DNA of 64,000 bases from Microbacterium amylolyticum (GCF_011046975.1 NZ_CP049253.1:806001-870000); one strand, 5' to 3'. Counted from the first letter of the stretch, positions 8,651-21,400 are shown. Notes: generated from the sequence alone by a model not told the origin. Made by a program: numbers and translations.

Positions 8651-10148
8651 TGTCCTGCAACGTGACGTTGGCCGGCAGGAGCGCACCGTAGAGCCTCTCG
8701 AAAACGGGGCGCAGCTCGGCGTAGACCGCCGCATCGGCGGCAATCGGCTCGGTCGTTTTGCGGGCGGGAACCATCTCGGCCGCCACGTCAATCGATTCGA
8801 TGAGGCCGAGCGCCTCCATCCCCAACAGCGCGGCGCCGAACCCTGACCCTTCCGGTGTGTCCGGGCGTCCGATCGGGCTGTCGAAGGCACTCGCGAGCGT
8901 CTGCCGCCAGATGGGGTGCTTCATCACCCCGCCCGTTGCACGAATTTCATCGATCGGTAGATCGGCCTGACGCATCGACTGCAACACCAGCGTCAGCTGA
9001 AGAGCGACGCCCTCGACCGCCGCGCGCACCAGGTGCGCACGCTTGTGCTGGCGGGTGAGTCCGACGAACGCACCGCGCGCGACGCCGCCCCATCGGGGTG
9101 CGCGCTCCCCCAGCAGATACGGCAGCATCAGGAGGCCTCCCGCGCCGGCGGGAACGGTCATGGCTTCGTCGAGCAGCTGAGCCGTTGACAGGCCCGCGTC
9201 GCCGCCGGCGATTTCGCTGCGGACCCAGTCGAGTACGACGCCGCCATTGTTAATGGCCCCGCCGATCACCCAGCGATTCTCGGTGAGGGCGTAGCAAAAC
9301 ACGCCGCCGAGCGGATCAACGGCCGGGCGATCGACAACGACGCGTAGGGCACCGGACGTCCCTACCGAACACGCCGCAACGCCGGTTCGCACCGCGCCAA
9401 CGCCGAGATTCGCCAACGGCCCATCGCCCGCGCCGGCGATCACGGCGGTGTCGGGGGCGAGGCCCGTGGCAGCGATCGCAGCGGAGGTCAAACTCCCCAC
9501 CTGCGCCGTGGTCGAGACGAGCTCCGGGAGCTGATCCGCCGTGATCCCGGCGATCTGCAGCGCCTCGTCGTCCCACATCAGCTGGTGGATGTCGAGGAGG
9601 CCGGTGGCGGACGCGAGCGAGTGGTCCATCACGAGCCGGCCCGTCATCTGCAGAAGGACCCAGTCTTTGATGCCCGCCCACATTGCCGCGCGCGCCATCA
9701 ACTCGGGCTCGTTCAGCCGGAACCAGGCGAGTTTGCTCAGCGGTGACATGGGGTGAACGGGCGTTCCCGTTCGCCGGTGCAGGGCAAGCCCGGATCCCGA
9801 GTCGCGCAGGCGACCGGCTTCTTCTGCCGCACGCGTGTCAGCCCACGTGATCACGGGAGTGAGCGGCCTACCATCCGCGGCGAGCGCCATGATGCTGTGC
9901 ATGGCACTGGAGAAGGACAGACCAGCGATGCGGTCGGATCCGACCGCGGCGACGACCTCATTCACACCGCGATACACGGCATCGAGGATGTGCCGAGGGT
10001 CTTGTTCCGCGTGCCCCGGCGCGGGCTCATCCAACGGGTAACCGTTGGATGCCTGCGCCAGCGCCGAGCCGTCCGGCCGGTAGGCAACGACCTTAGTTGC
10101 GGTCGTTCCCATGTCGATGCCGATGACGACGTCGCGCGCCTGTCCCAC
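8616..10148 (-). CDS. gntK: Gluconokinase, FGGY family
   Basis: A 510-residue protein with a GTG start. The N-terminal phosphate-1 motif (VVIGIDMGTTATKVVAY), the gluconokinase-like block SFSSAMHSIMAL and the domain-II ATP-binding region (GAGDGPLANLG, ATGGVMKHPIWRQ) identify an FGGY carbohydrate kinase of the Bacillus GntK type (about 510 residues) rather than the short E. coli GntK. It phosphorylates D-gluconate to 6-phosphogluconate with ATP in the cytoplasm. It lies five bases downstream of the idonate dehydrogenase gene and is the last gene of the gluconate operon. Xylulokinase is the main alternative, but the neighbours and a separate xylB at 55188 argue against it. Confidence 0.85.
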   Translation of the reverse strand: MGQARDVVIGIDMGTTATKVVAYRPDGSALAQASNGYPLDEPAPGHAEQDPRHILDAVYRGVNEVVAAVGSDRIAGLSFSSAMHSIMALAADGRPLTPVITWADTRAAEEAGRLRDSGSGLALHRRTGTPVHPMSPLSKLAWFRLNEPELMARAAMWAGIKDWVLLQMTGRLVMDHSLASATGLLDIHQLMWDDEALQIAGITADQLPELVSTTAQVGSLTSAAIAATGLAPDTAVIAGAGDGPLANLGVGAVRTGVAACSVGTSGALRVVVDRPAVDPLGGVFCYALTENRWVIGGAINNGGVVLDWVRSEIAGGDAGLSTAQLLDEAMTVPAGAGGLLMLPYLLGERAPRWGGVARGAFVGLTRQHKRAHLVRAAVEGVALQLTLVLQSMRQADLPIDEIRATGGVMKHPIWRQTLASAFDSPIGRPDTPEGSGFGAALLGMEALGLIESIDVAAEMVPARKTTEPIAADAAVYAELRPVFERLYGALLPANVTLQDIGSRLPLTHAQ

Positions 10149-10153
10149 TCAGA

Positions 10154-11182
10154 TCACTCTCCCTGTTTCATGTCCACAACGACCTTGCCGGATACGCGCG
10201 AATCTCGTGCGACCTCGAACGCGTGCCGCGCGTCGGCGGCAGGAAGAATGTGTGTGACGACGCTCTCGATTTCTGGCTGAGCATCAAGAATCTGGACGGC
10301 CTCGTCAATTTCGTCGAGGAAACGGAAGGCGCCCAGCAGGGTGACTTCCTTTGAGATAAACGGGGCGAGGTTCACGGGGCGTGGCTCGTTCGGGACCATC
10401 CCCACCTGCACGACCGTTCCGCGTCGACGCACGGCAACTCCAGCGGCGCTGATCGCCACTGTCGCCCCCGAGCATTCGAGAACAACGTCGAATGACTCCG
10501 GTCGCAGCGCTTCCGCGGTGACCTGCACCGTGGCGTCGGCGCCGAGAGCCGTGGCGCGCTGCAGCGGTTCCGTCAAGACATCGCTCACCGTGACGTGGGC
10601 GGCACCGCGTGCCTTCGCCGCGACAAGGGCGAGCAAGCCGATCGGCCCGGCTCCCGAGACGAGAACCCGCGCACCGGCGAGGTCACCTGCACGCGTCGCC
10701 GCGTGCAGGGCGACGCCGAGCGGCTCCGCCAACACGGCTCGCGACACGGGGAGCGTCTCCGGAAGAACGCGGATCATCTCCTGCCGCACGATGAGCAGTT
10801 CGCTCATGGCGCCCTGGGTGTGGGGCCACGTGGAGGCGCTGCCGAGATACGAACCGTTCGGCCACAGGTGCGGCTGTCCCGCTGTTCCGTGCACCTCGGT
10901 GCCGAATCGTGCCGGGTGCACCGTCACGGGGGTTCCGGTCGCGAATCGTCCGGACGGGTCGTGATCAACCGTTCCCGATAGTTCGTGGCCGGGGATCAGC
11001 GGTTCCCGCACGACATACTCGCCGTTGGCCCCGTCAAAGAAGTAGTGCAGGTCTGAGCCGCAGATTCCCACGTGCGTAACGCGCACGCGCACCTCACCGT
11101 CCGACACCTCCGGAACCGGAACCTCGCGCACGGCGATCTCATCTTTCCCGTCGATCCAGACGGCCCGCATCGTCTCGCTCAT
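10154..11182 (-). CDS. idnD: Zinc-dependent alcohol dehydrogenase, L-idonate 5-dehydrogenase type
   Basis: A 342-residue medium-chain dehydrogenase. The catalytic zinc region (GICGSDLHYFFDG), the GHE motif in PLIPGHELSG and the Rossmann motif (VLVSGAGPIGLLAL) are all present. The tight GSDLHY signature and the neighbouring gluconate 5-dehydrogenase, GntP permease and gluconokinase point to L-idonate 5-dehydrogenase, which interconverts L-idonate and 5-ketogluconate. The four-cysteine structural-zinc loop of classical members is not visible. Another polyol specificity (sorbitol-type) is possible. Eleven bases separate it from the upstream gene. Confidence 0.8.
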   Translation of the reverse strand: MSETMRAVWIDGKDEIAVREVPVPEVSDGEVRVRVTHVGICGSDLHYFFDGANGEYVVREPLIPGHELSGTVDHDPSGRFATGTPVTVHPARFGTEVHGTAGQPHLWPNGSYLGSASTWPHTQGAMSELLIVRQEMIRVLPETLPVSRAVLAEPLGVALHAATRAGDLAGARVLVSGAGPIGLLALVAAKARGAAHVTVSDVLTEPLQRATALGADATVQVTAEALRPESFDVVLECSGATVAISAAGVAVRRRGTVVQVGMVPNEPRPVNLAPFISKEVTLLGAFRFLDEIDEAVQILDAQPEIESVVTHILPAADARHAFEVARDSRVSGKVVVDMKQGE

Positions 11183-11192
11183 GATGTTCTCC

Positions 11193-11963
11193 CTAGACGA
11201 CGGCGGTCATGCCGCCGTCGACGAAAATGTTCTGTCCGGACACGAAACTCGACGCGTCTGAGGCAAGGAACAGCAAAGCTCCGCGCAGTTCGCTGAAGTC
11301 CCCCCAGCGGTGAGCGGGGGTGCGGTTGACCAACCAGTTGTTGAACTGCTCGTCCTCAACCAGCGCGCGATTCATCTCTGTTGCGAAATAACCGGGTGAG
11401 ATCGCATTGACCTGCACGCCGTATCGAGCGAGGTCGGCGGCCATGCCCTGTGTGAGCAACGCGACGCCGCCCTTGGACGCCGAGTACGGGGCGATCGTCT
11501 GCCGCGCCAGCTTCGACTGCACCGAGGCGATGTTGACGACCTTGCCCGATCCCCGCTCCGCCATCGCCGGAGTGATGAAGCGAGACACGTAGAAGGCACT
11601 CGAGAGATTGCTCGCGATCACCGCATCCCAGTCGGAGACGGGGAACTCGGTAAAGGGCGCCCGACGCTGCAAGCCGGCGTTGTTCACCAGAATGTCCGGC
11701 ACACCGTGCTCAGTGATGAGGCTGCTCATCGCCGCTTCGACGGCGGCCGCGTCCGTCAGATCACAGGCGATATGCGCGGGGCGCGTTCCCGTCTGGTCAC
11801 CGATCGCGCTGGCGGTGTTATCGAGCGCTTCAGCGTCGCGGCCGTGCATAATCACACGGGCCCCTGCCTCGGCCAGCGCTGTTGCAAGAGCACGGCCGAG
11901 GCCCCGAGATGATCCGGTGACGAGAGCGAGGCGTCCGGAAACGTCGAACAGTTCGGAATTCAT
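11193..11963 (-). CDS. idnO: SDR-family oxidoreductase, gluconate 5-dehydrogenase type
   Basis: A 256-residue classical short-chain dehydrogenase. Cofactor motif TGSSRGLGRA near residue 16, NNAG at about residue 92, catalytic Ser, and YSASKGG active site (Tyr near residue 158). The C-terminus FVDGGMTAVV is typical. Placed between the idonate dehydrogenase and a GntP permease, it most likely reduces 5-ketogluconate to D-gluconate, the second step of the idonate route of E. coli, giving the substrate of the kinase downstream. Substrate is inferred from context; the SDR family is certain. Confidence 0.82.
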   Translation of the reverse strand: MNSELFDVSGRLALVTGSSRGLGRALATALAEAGARVIMHGRDAEALDNTASAIGDQTGTRPAHIACDLTDAAAVEAAMSSLITEHGVPDILVNNAGLQRRAPFTEFPVSDWDAVIASNLSSAFYVSRFITPAMAERGSGKVVNIASVQSKLARQTIAPYSASKGGVALLTQGMAADLARYGVQVNAISPGYFATEMNRALVEDEQFNNWLVNRTPAHRWGDFSELRGALLFLASDASSFVSGQNIFVDGGMTAVV

Positions 11964-11982
11964 GGGTCCTCCCTCCAGCGGA

Positions 11983-13365
<1,383 letters not shown>

Positions 13366-13398
13366 GGTGATTCTCCATCGAATTCTTCCGGACGTATC

Positions 13399-13424
13399 GT
13401 CTGCCACCATCGGTGGTGACAGAC
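13399..13424. promoter_or_regulatory. Imperfect palindrome in the gntP/gntR divergent promoter region
   Basis: A 26-base inverted repeat starting GTCTGCCACC and ending GTGACAGAC, symmetric at 22 of 26 positions. It is centred about 46 bases upstream of the gntP start. A second, looser repeat (GGTACTACT near 13431 and GGTAGCACT near 13454) lies between it and the regulator. Either could be the operator of the divergent FadR-type regulator. Confidence 0.45.
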
Positions 13425-13485
13425 GCCAAAGGTACTACTTATAGACACTGTAAGGTAGCACTAGTGGCGAAGCAAGGAGGCATCG

Positions 13486-14193
13486 ATGTCACGCAGCATC
13501 CACGATGGCGTCGTTGATGATCTCGGCGAGCGCATTGCGTCCGGCGCCCTTCCCCCCGGAAGCATCCTGACCCTCGCACGCATCGAAGACGAGTGCGCAG
13601 CCTCCCGCACCGTGGCACGCGAAGCCATCCGAGTCCTCGAGAGCATCGGCATGGTGATGTCCCGGCGCCGCGTTGGCATTACCGTTCGTCCACGCGAAGA
13701 ATGGGACGCCTTCTCCCCTCAGCTCATCGAGTGGAACCTGCGCGGCCCGTTCCGGCAACAGCAGCTTGAGGCCCTCATGGAGTTGCGCGTGGCGGTGGAA
13801 CCGATGGCGGCGCGCCTCACCGCACAGCGCGCCTCCCCCGGCCAGCGCGCAGAACTTCGTCGCCTCGCACAGGCCCTCCATGAACTAGGGGCCAAGGGAC
13901 ACGGGGCATCCGATGAGTTTCTCGAGGTGGACGTCGCGTTCCATCTGCTCCTGCTGCGCGCTTCCGGCAATCCGCAGCTCGCGGCCCTGACGCGGCCGGT
14001 CGAAGAGGTCCTCCGCGGCCGGTCACGACTCGGTCTGACGCCGTCTGTTCCCGCTCCCGGAACGCTGGAAGAGCACGCTGCCGTCGCTGACGCCGTCACC
14101 TCGGGCGACTCCGCCCTCGCCGAACACCACTCCCGTACCCACATGCACACTGTGTGGGACGAGATCCAGAACGACGGATCACTGTCGGTCTGA
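13486..14193 (+). CDS. gntR: GntR-family regulator, FadR/FCD subfamily
   Basis: A 235-residue protein. The N-terminal winged helix (GERIASGALPPGSILTLARIEDECAASRTVAREAIRVLESIGM) is typical GntR. The all-helical FCD domain follows (LMELRVAVEPMAARLTAQ, DVAFHLLLLRASGN, EEHAAVADAVTSGDSALAEHHSRTHM) with the Asp/His residues that usually hold a metal and the effector. AAGGAGG lies seven bases before the ATG. Divergent from the gluconate operon, so a repressor released by gluconate or a derivative is the simplest inference. Confidence 0.9.
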   Translation: MSRSIHDGVVDDLGERIASGALPPGSILTLARIEDECAASRTVAREAIRVLESIGMVMSRRRVGITVRPREEWDAFSPQLIEWNLRGPFRQQQLEALMELRVAVEPMAARLTAQRASPGQRAELRRLAQALHELGAKGHGASDEFLEVDVAFHLLLLRASGNPQLAALTRPVEEVLRGRSRLGLTPSVPAPGTLEEHAAVADAVTSGDSALAEHHSRTHMHTVWDEIQNDGSLSV

Positions 14194-14194
14194 T

Positions 14195-15733
14195 TTAAAG
14201 GAACCAGCCCGGAAGCCAGAGATGAGCGCGGTAGAGCCCCTGCGGTTCGAGCATTCCCGTGCCGAACGGGAGGTAGAAAACAGCGACGGCGATGAGCAGC
14301 CCAACGAACACGCCGGATGTGATCAGCCACGCGCGTTGCTCCTGAGCGGCGCGCTCTCGCTCGGCAAGGACTTCGGCGCGCGTTGGTTCATTGAGCAGAA
14401 CGAGCTCCCGCGGCGCCACCATCCTCTGAAGCTGGAAAACGACGGCGAGAATCACGAACGGCAACAGCGTGATCGCATAGAACGAGAACATTGTGCGCTC
14501 GGGGAACAGCAGCCACGGCGCGAAGGTTCCGGCAACGCCCACAAGGACCCAGCCATCGGCGGCAACCAGCGGTGTACGGAGAATGAGCGCCCGCACGAAC
14601 CGCACCAGGATCCAGAGGATCGACAGCATGCCTGCCCACCACAGAATGGGGTTGGGCAGCGCCGCCATCAGACCAACACAGTCGTCTCCGAGCGCACAGG
14701 TCTCCGCCGTTTGGCGGTACATCAGCGTCGGGTTGAGCATCAGGATCCACTCCCACGCGGGACTGGCGTAGGTGTGGGGCGTTGTGACCCCCTCGTGGAA
14801 GGCAAGAACGCCGCGGTGATAGTTCCAGAGCGCGACGATCGGATTCGCGCTCGACGACCGGTCGTAGCCGCCCGTTGTCATCAGCCACCCTGTCCATGTG
14901 ACGAGGTAACTCAGAAGCGCTGTCGGAACAAGGAGCACGAAGGACGCCGGCGCCTGCCGCCCGATCGCGGCCTCCAGCCAGCGCTCGACGCCGGCGCGCT
15001 TGCGGTCGAACATGTCGGCAAGCACGACGGCGATGCCGAGGGCGGCGAGCGCGTACAACCCGGACCACTTCACGCCTGTTGCCAGCCCCAGGGTGATGCC
15101 CGCCGCTAGGAGCCACGGCCGTCGCCACAGCGTCGGACCGGCGATGCGGTTGTCCGCGACACCGGCGCGAATCGCCGCGACCGTTCCCGGACGATCGAGC
15201 AGGGCGAACCACAGGGCAAGGAGAACGAGAAACGCGAGCGGGGTGTCGAGAAGCGCGACGCGGCTCATCGCGATGGCCAACGGATCGAGAGCGAGAAGCA
15301 CTGCCGCCGCGCCCGCGAACCAGACCGAGCGTGTGATGCGCCGTGCGAACGCATACAGCAGCGGCACCATCGCGGTTCCAACAACGGCCGTTGCGAACCG
15401 CCACCCGAAGGCCGATTCGGCTCCGAAGATCATCATGCCGAGGGCAATGATCCACTTCCCGAACGGCGGATGCGCGACGAATGCCCCCTCATCCGAGTAT
15501 CCATCGACCTGTCCGGCCGTGAAGGCCGGGTTGGGGTCGTCGGGCCACGACCCTTCATAGCCGAGATTGAGCAGCGTCCACGCGTCCTTCACGTAGTACG
15601 TTTCGTCGAAGATCAGCTCCTGCGGACCGCCGACACCGGCAATGCGCACGGCCGCCGCCACGGCCGTTACCGACAGCGGAACGGCCCAGCGCGCGATGCG
15701 CTCGGCTCCCTTCAGCGTGGATCGCTCCCTCAC
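14195..15733 (-). CDS. pmt: Protein O-mannosyltransferase (PMT family, GT39)
   Basis: A 512-residue membrane glycosyltransferase with about 10-11 helices. The first extracytoplasmic loop contains FDETYYVKDAW with the catalytic Asp-Glu pair; HPPFGKWIIALG follows. C-terminal helices end with LYRAHLWLPGWFL. It transfers mannose from polyprenyl-phosphate-mannose to Ser/Thr of secreted proteins, as shown for mycobacterial and corynebacterial Pmt. It starts 22 bases from the divergent rsmI gene, an arrangement common in Actinobacteria. The stop lies two bases from the gntR stop, so the two genes converge without room for a terminator. Confidence 0.92.
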   Translation of the reverse strand: MRERSTLKGAERIARWAVPLSVTAVAAAVRIAGVGGPQELIFDETYYVKDAWTLLNLGYEGSWPDDPNPAFTAGQVDGYSDEGAFVAHPPFGKWIIALGMMIFGAESAFGWRFATAVVGTAMVPLLYAFARRITRSVWFAGAAAVLLALDPLAIAMSRVALLDTPLAFLVLLALWFALLDRPGTVAAIRAGVADNRIAGPTLWRRPWLLAAGITLGLATGVKWSGLYALAALGIAVVLADMFDRKRAGVERWLEAAIGRQAPASFVLLVPTALLSYLVTWTGWLMTTGGYDRSSSANPIVALWNYHRGVLAFHEGVTTPHTYASPAWEWILMLNPTLMYRQTAETCALGDDCVGLMAALPNPILWWAGMLSILWILVRFVRALILRTPLVAADGWVLVGVAGTFAPWLLFPERTMFSFYAITLLPFVILAVVFQLQRMVAPRELVLLNEPTRAEVLAERERAAQEQRAWLITSGVFVGLLIAVAVFYLPFGTGMLEPQGLYRAHLWLPGWFL

Positions 15734-15755
15734 CCCGTCAGCTTAGGGTGAAGAA

Positions 15756-16568
15756 ATGATCATCCTCGGCGGCACCCCGATCGGAAACCTCGGCGACGCC
15801 TCGACGCGTCTGATCGAGATGCTCGGCCAGGCGACAACAATCGCCGCGGAAGACACCCGCACCACCCAGAAGCTACTCAAGGCACTCGGCATCGACAACC
15901 GGCCCCGCCTGATCCCCCTGCACGATCACAACGAGAAGCAAAAGGCCGCCGAGATTGTGGAGTTGGCGCGAGATCAGGATGTTCTCGTCCTCAGCGACGC
16001 GGGCATGCCCACCGTAAGCGATCCCGGCTACGGGCTGGTGCACGCTGCGACCGCGGCCGGTGTGCAGGTGACGGCGATCCCCGGCCCGAGCGCCGTCTTG
16101 ACCGCCCTGGCCGTGTCGGGTTTACCCACCGATCGCTTCACGTTCGAGGGATTCGTCGCGAGGAAACAGGGCGACAGAAAGCGGATGTTCTCCGCGGTGG
16201 CTCAGGACCCGAGAACGCTCGTGTTCTTCGAGGCGCCAACGCGCGTCGCACAGACTCTCACCGATATGGCGGACGTCTTCGGAACGGACCGTTTGGCTGC
16301 CGTTGCCCGTGAGCTCACCAAGATGCATGAGGAGGTCGCGCGCGGAACCCTGGCCGAGCTGGCCGACTGGGCGTCTGCGGGTGTGCGCGGAGAGCTCGTC
16401 ATCGTGGTCGCCGGCGCCCAGCGTCGTGATGTTCCCCTCGATGAGGGCGTCGCGCAGGTGCGCGTCCTGGTCGAACAGGGAACGCGCCTGAAGGAAGCCA
16501 CCCGTGAGGTTGCTCAGCAAACGGGCCTGAGCGCCCGTGATCTGTACCAAGCTACGCTCGGGACGTAG
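15756..16568 (+). CDS. rsmI: 16S rRNA (cytidine-1402 2'-O)-methyltransferase RsmI
   Basis: A 270-residue tetrapyrrole-methylase-fold protein of normal length. Starts MIILGGTPIGNLGDAS and contains AAEDTRTTQKLL, SDAGMPTVSDPGYGLV and ITAIPGPSA-like (VTAIPGPSAVLTAL), the RsmI signature, then FEGFVARKQGDRKR and FFEAPTRVAQTL. It uses S-adenosylmethionine to methylate the ribose of C1402 in the ribosomal P site. Divergent from the protein mannosyltransferase gene. Confidence 0.97.
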   Translation: MIILGGTPIGNLGDASTRLIEMLGQATTIAAEDTRTTQKLLKALGIDNRPRLIPLHDHNEKQKAAEIVELARDQDVLVLSDAGMPTVSDPGYGLVHAATAAGVQVTAIPGPSAVLTALAVSGLPTDRFTFEGFVARKQGDRKRMFSAVAQDPRTLVFFEAPTRVAQTLTDMADVFGTDRLAAVARELTKMHEEVARGTLAELADWASAGVRGELVIVVAGAQRRDVPLDEGVAQVRVLVEQGTRLKEATREVAQQTGLSARDLYQATLGT

Positions 16569-16616
16569 CGACGACATAGGGCCGCGAGAAATACGCCGAG
16601 AGCAGGGAACGCCGTC

Positions 16617-16949
16617 ATGGAACTGATCACCAGCATGTGGGGCTTCTTGGCCCTCGCGGTTCTCGTCGGTGTCGGTGTCGGCCTGGCGGTGGAACGCGGA
16701 ACGCGCCGCACGAGAGTTAGCGCGATCATCGTCGGCATTGGTTTCTTTTTTCTGGCGACGGTGGTTCGTTCGGACACCATCTGGCCCGCCACATTGTTCG
16801 GCGGGGCGTGCGGATTGACCACGCTACTGTCGGCCGTGAACCGCTACGCCGAGAGTCCGCACCTCGCGGGTGAGCCTTATTGGCGCAAGGTCGTGATCAT
16901 GGCCATGCATTCGCGAGAGGTGAAGGCGTCCGCCCGCCGCGCCGAGTGA
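16617..16949 (+). CDS. Small membrane protein of unknown function
   Basis: 110 residues. Three hydrophobic stretches (about 8-25, 36-50 and 54-72) and a basic C-terminal tail with an aromatic/Tyr segment (NRYAESPHLAGEPYWRKVV). No family recognised. The ATG is preceded by a weak AGGG. It lies 49 bases after rsmI on the same strand and may be co-transcribed with it. Coding is supported by a clean high-GC third-position pattern and absence of a better frame. Confidence 0.65.
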   Translation: MELITSMWGFLALAVLVGVGVGLAVERGTRRTRVSAIIVGIGFFFLATVVRSDTIWPATLFGGACGLTTLLSAVNRYAESPHLAGEPYWRKVVIMAMHSREVKASARRAE

Positions 16950-17009
16950 TCGGGGTGTCGTTGTCGTCTCGGTCCCCACACATGATTCGCGTCTCCGGCG
17001 GAGGTACTG

Positions 17010-17402
17010 ATGACGAGTAATGATGTGACAGGTTCACAAAGAGCCTTGGTGAAGGCGATCAGATTCATCTTCTTCCCCCTCGCGGCGGCGACGGGGATCA
17101 CGTTTGTCGTCTTTGGCCACGTCATCCCCGGAATGGCAATCATCGCTGCCACGGCTCTTTTGGCCGTTTTCGCGGGAGTCTTCATTCCGCGAAACGCGGA
17201 ACCGACGTCCGCTCTGGACGCGAGACGACAAAAGAACACGAGAATCGGCCTGGTCATTGGGGCCTCCCTCACTGTCGTGGGAATTGCCCTCACCGCGCTC
17301 GCACCGGGCTTTTTCTCCTACGTTTCGCTCATGTCAGGTATCTCGATGACCGGAGGGTACGTTCTCGCGTTCGTCGTCTTCGCACGGGATACCGCGTCAT
17401 AG
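17010..17402 (+). CDS. Small four-helix membrane protein of unknown function
   Basis: 130 residues with four hydrophobic segments (about 16-33, 36-57, 77-96, 102-124) and short basic connecting loops (NAEPTSALDARRQKNTR in the middle). Ribosome-binding site GGAGG lies eight bases before the ATG. No family recognised. It ends just before a strong stem-loop shared with the convergent aldo/keto reductase gene. Confidence 0.7.
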   Translation: MTSNDVTGSQRALVKAIRFIFFPLAAATGITFVVFGHVIPGMAIIAATALLAVFAGVFIPRNAEPTSALDARRQKNTRIGLVIGASLTVVGIALTALAPGFFSYVSLMSGISMTGGYVLAFVVFARDTAS

Positions 17403-17406
17403 CAGA

Positions 17407-17450
17407 AACGCTGAAGCGGGGCCGCCCGGAGGCGGCCCCGCTTCAGCGTT
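17407..17450. terminator. Strong bidirectional terminator hairpin
   Basis: Perfect 20-base-pair stem (17407-17426 with 17431-17450) around a CGGA tetraloop, lying between two convergent genes. No long T tract on either side; in high-GC Actinobacteria such U-less hairpins are common terminators. Confidence 0.8.
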
Positions 17451-17456
17451 GTGAGA

Positions 17457-18302
<846 letters not shown>

Positions 18303-18413
18303 CTACTCCCGCTCAGACCGTGCTCGGTTCGGGACGAGGCATTCAGCAGGCGCAGACACCGCTCCGCGCAGCGTCGCGCCGCACCCGCCCGCGCAGGAAT
18401 AGACTGAAACGCT

Positions 18414-21400
18414 ATGTCTTCCGCCGAACCCGTCATCTCGTATCCGCCCGAGCTGCCCGTCAGCGAGGCGCGCGACGAGATCATGGGCGCGATCCGCGAT
18501 CACCAGGTGGTTATTGTCGCCGGCGCGACCGGTTCCGGAAAGACAACGCAGCTGCCGAAAATGGCGCTGGAGCTGGGGCGTAAGTCGATCGCCCACACCC
18601 AGCCGCGACGCATCGCGGCCCGCACGATCGCGGAACGCGTTGCCGAAGAACTCGGCAGTGAACTCGGCGGCCTCGTCGGCTACAAAGTGCGCTTCACGGA
18701 TCAGGTATCCGCCGAAACGCGCGTTGCGCTGATGACAGACGGCATTCTGCTGAACGAGATCCACCGCGATCGACTGCTGAAGAAGTACGACACGATCATC
18801 GTGGACGAGGCGCACGAACGCTCGCTCAACGTCGACTTTCTCCTCGGATACCTGAAACAGCTACTCCCCCAGCGCCCCGACCTGAAGGTCATCATCACCT
18901 CGGCGACGATCGACCCGCAGTCGTTTGCCGCGCACTTCGCCGAACCAAATGGTGAACCCGCCCCGATCATTGAGGTCTCCGGGCGCACCTACCCCGTCAA
19001 TATTCGGTACCGGCCCATGGTGTCGTCGGCGGCCACTTCCGCATCACCGCCGCCTGAGGATGCGGAGGACGCCGATCCCGTTGACGAGCGTCCGTATGAC
19101 GCCGACGACGAGGTACAGGCCATCGTGCACGCCCTGCGCGAGCTCGATCGGGAAGCCCCCGGAGACGTTCTGGTCTTCCTGCCGGGCGAGGCAGAGATCC
19201 GAGACGCCATGGACGCCGTGCAGGGGGCGTTCCGCAGCCAGACCGCCCGCGTCGAGGTGCTTCCGCTCTACGGCAGGCTCAGCGCCGCCGAGCAGCATCG
19301 CGTTTTCGAACGATCACGCGTGACGGGCCTGAAAAGACGCGTGATTCTCGCGACAAACGTCGCCGAAACATCGCTGACCGTTCCGGGAATTCGGTATGTG
19401 ATCGACACGGGAACCGCGCGCATCTCCCGCTATTCGCACCGGGCGAAGGTTCAGCGCCTCCCCATCGAGGCCGTTTCGCAGGCTTCCGCGCGGCAGCGCT
19501 CCGGTCGCGCCGGCCGTACGAGCCCCGGCATCGCGATTCGCCTCTACGCGCACGATGATTTCCAAAAGCGTCCTGAGTTCACCGACCCCGAGATTCTTCG
19601 CACCTCGCTGGCGTCCGTCATCCTGCAGATGCTCTCGCTCGGCTTCGGTGATATCCAGACATTCCCCTTCCTGCTCCCACCCGACTCACGCGGAGTGAAG
19701 GCCGCCTTCGATCTGCTCGTGGAACTCGGCGCCGTCTCTCTCGGACGAGGCGGCGGCAGTCCGCGCCTGACCCGCACGGGACGCGATATCGCGCGCCTGC
19801 CAATCGACCCCCGCTTCGCGCGCATGCTCATCGAGGCGAACAAAGACGGTGTGACGGAGGATGTTCTCGCGATTGTCGCCGGACTATCCATTCAGGATGT
19901 GCGTGAACGGCCGGAGGAAGAGCGTGAGAAGGCGCAGCAGGCACACGCGCGTTTCGTCGATCCCGCAAGCGACTTCCTGACGCTCCTGAACCTCTGGAAC
20001 CACCTGCGCGACCGCCAGCGGGAACTCGGATCGAGCGCGTTCCGCCGCGAAGTGCGGGCGGACTATCTGAACTACGTGCGCGTGCGTGAGTGGTTCGATG
20101 TGCACCGCCAGTTGCGTCCCCTCACCCGCGAGCTCGGCGGCCGCGACCGAAAAGGGTCCCCCTCCGACGGTCCGCGCGCGCGTTCCGCCGCTCCCCCGAC
20201 GGGACACCCCCAGGGTGATGCCATCCACCGCGCCATCCTGGCCGGGTTGCTCTCGCAAATCGGCGTGCTCGACGAGCGAGAGACCGCAAAGAACGCCTCA
20301 GCGCGCGGGGCCCGCTTCGCCGAGTACCGCGGCGCGCGCGGCGTGAAGTTCGCGATCTTCCCCGGGTCCGGCCTCAAGAAGCAGCGTCCGAAGGCGGTCA
20401 TGTCCGCAGAACTGGTCGAGACATCGCGACTCTTCGCCCGCACTGTCGCGGCGATCGACCCCGCCTGGGCGGAAGACCTCGCCGGCGATTTGGTGAAACG
20501 CCAGATCTCAGAGCCCCACTGGTCGAAGGACGCCGGAGCCGCGGTTGCGCACGAGAAGGTGACGCTGTACGGCGTCGACATCGTGCCGCGGCGCCGTATT
20601 CAGTTCGCGCGCATCGACCGCCCTGCCGCGCGCGAGATGTTCGTTCGACACGCGCTCGTCGAAGGCGAATGGGACCCGGCGCAACTCGCGAAGCCGGTCA
20701 CGCAGTTCCTTCGCCAGAATCACGAGCTCCGCCGCCGCCTCGAAAAACTCGAAGAGCGCGAGCGCCGGCGCGACATCCTCGCCGGCGACGAGGCAGTTTT
20801 CGCGTTCTACAACGCGCGCATTCCTGCGGAGGTCTTCGACGTTCGCAGCTTCGAATCCTGGTGGCGGCAGGCGCTACAGAAGACGCCGAAGCTCCTGACG
20901 ATGCGCGAGAGCGATCTGATCGAGGGCGATGCTTCCAGCGACGCCGGCGACTTCCCCACGCGTTGGACGCAGGGTGATCAGACCCTGCAGCTGACATACC
21001 GTTTCGAGCCCGGCGCAGACGACGACGGTGTCACCGTCGTCGTTCCCCTCGCCCTTCTCGCCTCGCTGGAAAACACCGGCTTCGACTGGCAGGTGCCGGG
21101 AATGCGCGATGAGCTCATCACCGCAATGCTCCGTGCCCTGCCGAAAGTGATCCGTCGCCACGTGGTTCCCGCCGCCGACTGGGCGGAGAAGCTCTCGTCC
21201 GAACTCGTCGGCTCCGGCCCCGAGGACTCGGACGGACGCCCCGCGTCCTCGCTGGCCGATGCCGTTGCCCGCCTGGTCCAGCGCCAGGCGAATCAGCTGG
21301 TCTCCGCCGCAGACATCGACTGGGACCGCGTTCCCGGTCATCTGCGGATGTCGTTCCGTGCCGTCGATGGGCGCGGCCGCACGGCGGGAACGTCGCGCGA